From Luteimonas mephitis DSM 12574 (lineage in GTDB: Bacteria; Pseudomonadota; Gammaproteobacteria; Xanthomonadales; Xanthomonadaceae), in NCBI RefSeq assembly GCF_000422305.1, contig NZ_AULN01000017.1, forward strand, positions 159,561 to 223,560: a stretch of DNA of 64,000 bases. Reading direction: 5' to 3'. Position numbers and translations under genes: made by a program. This document shows, in pieces, positions 62,705 to 64,000 of the stretch. Each line of letters begins with the position of its first letter. The first letter of the stretch is position 1. The notes under the pieces were generated by a model, which was not told the origin of the DNA, ran no database searches, and saw only the letters and a program-made list of their open reading frames with translations.

Positions 62705-63754
62705 ATGGGTTTCCTCGAATCCCAGTTCACAGAATCCCGCGATGGAAAGTTCGTCGATCGCATGCATCGCATGCGCGCGCTCGGGCTCGGTGTCGGCGCG
62801 CTGCCGATCGCGTCGGTGCTGTACGAGAACGACGCATCCGCGTGGGCCTGGGCGCTGCTGCTGTTCAATGCGTTCGCGTGGCCGCAGCTGGCCTGGTGGC
62901 TGGCGCGGCGCAGCCGCGATCCGCGCGGCGCCGAGCTGCGCAACCTGGTGTTCGATTCGGCGGCGGGCGGGGCCTGGGTGGCGATCATGCAGTTCAACCT
63001 GCTGCCCAGCGCGCTGCTGCTTACGATGCTCACGATCGACAAGATCGGCGTGGCCGGCTGGCGCTTCCTCGCGCGCACGGTGCCGCCGCAGCTGGCCGCC
63101 TGCGTGCTGGTGTCGGCCGTGCTGGGCTTCCCGGTGCGGCTGGAGAGCAGCATGCTCAACATCGTGGCGTCGCTGCCGCTCATGTTCATCTATCCGCTTG
63201 CGTTGAGCACGGTGGCCTATGCGCTCAGCCATCGCGTGACCCGGCAGAACCGGCAGCTCGAACGGCTCAACCGCATCGACGTGCTGACCGGGCTGCCGAA
63301 CCGCCGCCACTGGGACGAAACGGCCGGCAATGAACTCGCGCGCTTCCTGCGTTCGCGCCGCCCGGCGGTGGTGATGCTGATCGACGTCGACAACTTCAAG
63401 GAAGTCAACGACGCCCACGGCCATGCCACCGGCGACGAGGTGCTGCGCCGGGTGGCGCGCGTGCTGCGGGCATCGGTGCGCGAGATCGACACGCCGGCGC
63501 GCTACGGCGGAGACGAGTTCGCGGTGCTGCTCACCGAAACCGACATCAGGGGCGCGCGCGAGGTGGCCGAACGCGTGCGGACCAGCTTTCTCGACGAACG
63601 TGGCGATGCTGCTGCCGCCGAGCACTGCACGCTGAGCATCGGCCTGGCCGAAGCGGACCGGCTGCTGATCGACGCCGACGATTGGGTGCGACGCGCCGAT
63701 GCGGCCATGTATGGCGCGAAGGCCGCCGGCCGCGACCGGGTCAACGTGGCCTGA
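62705..63754 (+). CDS. MASE2-GGDEF diguanylate cyclase (paralog)
   Basis: 349 residues. MASE2 membrane domain (MRALGLGVGALPIASVLYEN, IMQFNLLPSALLLTMLTIDK) and GGDEF domain (DVLTGLPNRRHW, IDVDNFKEVNDAHGHATGD, RYGGDEF intact). A sequence resembling the I-site (REIDTPARYGGDEF: R, then D two residues on after E and I) is present, so product inhibition is likely, unlike its paralog at 37588-38754. Makes c-di-GMP. Monocistronic. Confidence 0.92.
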   Translation: MGFLESQFTESRDGKFVDRMHRMRALGLGVGALPIASVLYENDASAWAWALLLFNAFAWPQLAWWLARRSRDPRGAELRNLVFDSAAGGAWVAIMQFNLLPSALLLTMLTIDKIGVAGWRFLARTVPPQLAACVLVSAVLGFPVRLESSMLNIVASLPLMFIYPLALSTVAYALSHRVTRQNRQLERLNRIDVLTGLPNRRHWDETAGNELARFLRSRRPAVVMLIDVDNFKEVNDAHGHATGDEVLRRVARVLRASVREIDTPARYGGDEFAVLLTETDIRGAREVAERVRTSFLDERGDAAAAEHCTLSIGLAEADRLLIDADDWVRRADAAMYGAKAAGRDRVNVA

Positions 63755-63782
63755 GCAAGGCTGCGCTGGAGGCGTGGCCGGG

Positions 63783-64000
63783 CTACCGTGCCGCAGGTTC
63801 CGCGAACCGGAATTCCACCAGCACGCCGTAGTGGTCCGACGCCCAGGTGCCCGCTGCGTCGGGCCGGTCGAGGATCACCTGCGCCCGCGTCGGGACGAAC
63901 GCATCGCGCTGCAGCAACACCTGGTCGATGTGCTTCGGCGGGTACTGGTCGAGGTTGAGCGTGCTGTGCGCGCGATCGCCTGGCGCCATCCGCGGATGCA
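63783..64000 (-). CDS. Endonuclease/exonuclease/phosphatase family protein, partial
   Basis: Only the C-terminal about 70 residues are inside the window; the gene continues beyond 64000. The segment LDQYPPKHIDQVLLQRDAFV and the ending TWASDHYGVLVEFRF carry the SDHxxV catalytic motif of EEP-fold hydrolases. The substrate (nucleic acid, phospholipid or phosphate ester) cannot be told from this part. Confidence 0.8.
   Translation of the reverse strand, partial: HPRMAPGDRAHSTLNLDQYPPKHIDQVLLQRDAFVPTRAQVILDRPDAAGTWASDHYGVLVEFRFAEPAAR

Overview
This window comes from a high-GC gammaproteobacterium. It most resembles the Lysobacterales/Xanthomonadaceae (Lysobacter or Luteimonas type). That placement is an inference from strong G/C codon bias, the family mix (PA4780-type RIO kinase, DUF6164, short TrhO, YaeQ, SelO, MASE2 cyclases), intergenic heptamer and 21-bp repeats, and several genes with a -10 box only about 6 nt before the ATG and no Shine-Dalgarno. 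I found no rRNA, tRNA, insertion sequence, prophage or CRISPR. It reads as ordinary chromosome with two unusual accessory loci.

Layout. 1-5 kb: a small protein with a strong terminator, a 21-bp repeat array, a VOC protein, a ScyD/ScyE-like secreted propeller and a 588-residue orphan. 5-16 kb: metabolic and housekeeping genes (second VOC protein, lipoprotein, acetate/succinate CoA-transferase, DsdA, YciI-like, DUF6630, MFS exporter, DUF1456, rRNA pseudouridine synthase, TrmY-like methyltransferase, outer-membrane barrel). 16.6-19.4 kb: BOROSIN LOCUS 1, a 72-aa precursor-like peptide followed by an 844-aa protein fusing TPR-like sensor, membrane helix, GGDEF and borosin-type N-methyltransferase. 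19.5-46 kb: RIO kinase, azurin, split lipoate ligase, EAL phosphodiesterase, degenerate vanadium haloperoxidase, DmpA-type peptidase, a YtrA-regulated ABC operon, M28 and M14 peptidases, peroxiredoxin, two GSTs, MASE2-GGDEF, a zincin plus DUF4105 protein, zinc-ribbon proteins, a methyltransferase/YkgJ pair, a frameshifted 2'-5' RNA ligase, HD and GNAT proteins. 46.3-49.3 kb: BOROSIN LOCUS 2, a stand-alone borosin-type methyltransferase, a 97-aa precursor-like protein and a TPR-TM-GGDEF diguanylate cyclase. 49-64 kb: DUF6164, lipoprotein, RluA-family synthase, tandem HI0933-family flavoproteins, YaeQ, TrhO, DEAD-box helicase, SelO, 84-bp higher-order repeats, an ABC-F ATPase, another MASE2-GGDEF and the end of an EEP-family nuclease.

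The main discovery candidate is the pairing, twice in 33 kb, of a split-borosin system (peptide backbone alpha-N-methylation RiPP) with a membrane diguanylate cyclase of the same architecture. In one locus the cyclase and methyltransferase are fused in a single polypeptide. In the other they are separate genes with the precursor between them. Both methyltransferases keep the Tyr-x5-Arg-x3-Tyr-x21-Tyr catalytic set and the YGHPGVF motif of the OphMA/SonM family. The fusion argues that peptide N-methylation and c-di-GMP signalling belong to one pathway. I know of no description of that link. Three more c-di-GMP genes (one EAL, two MASE2-GGDEF) lie in the window but not next to methyltransferases.
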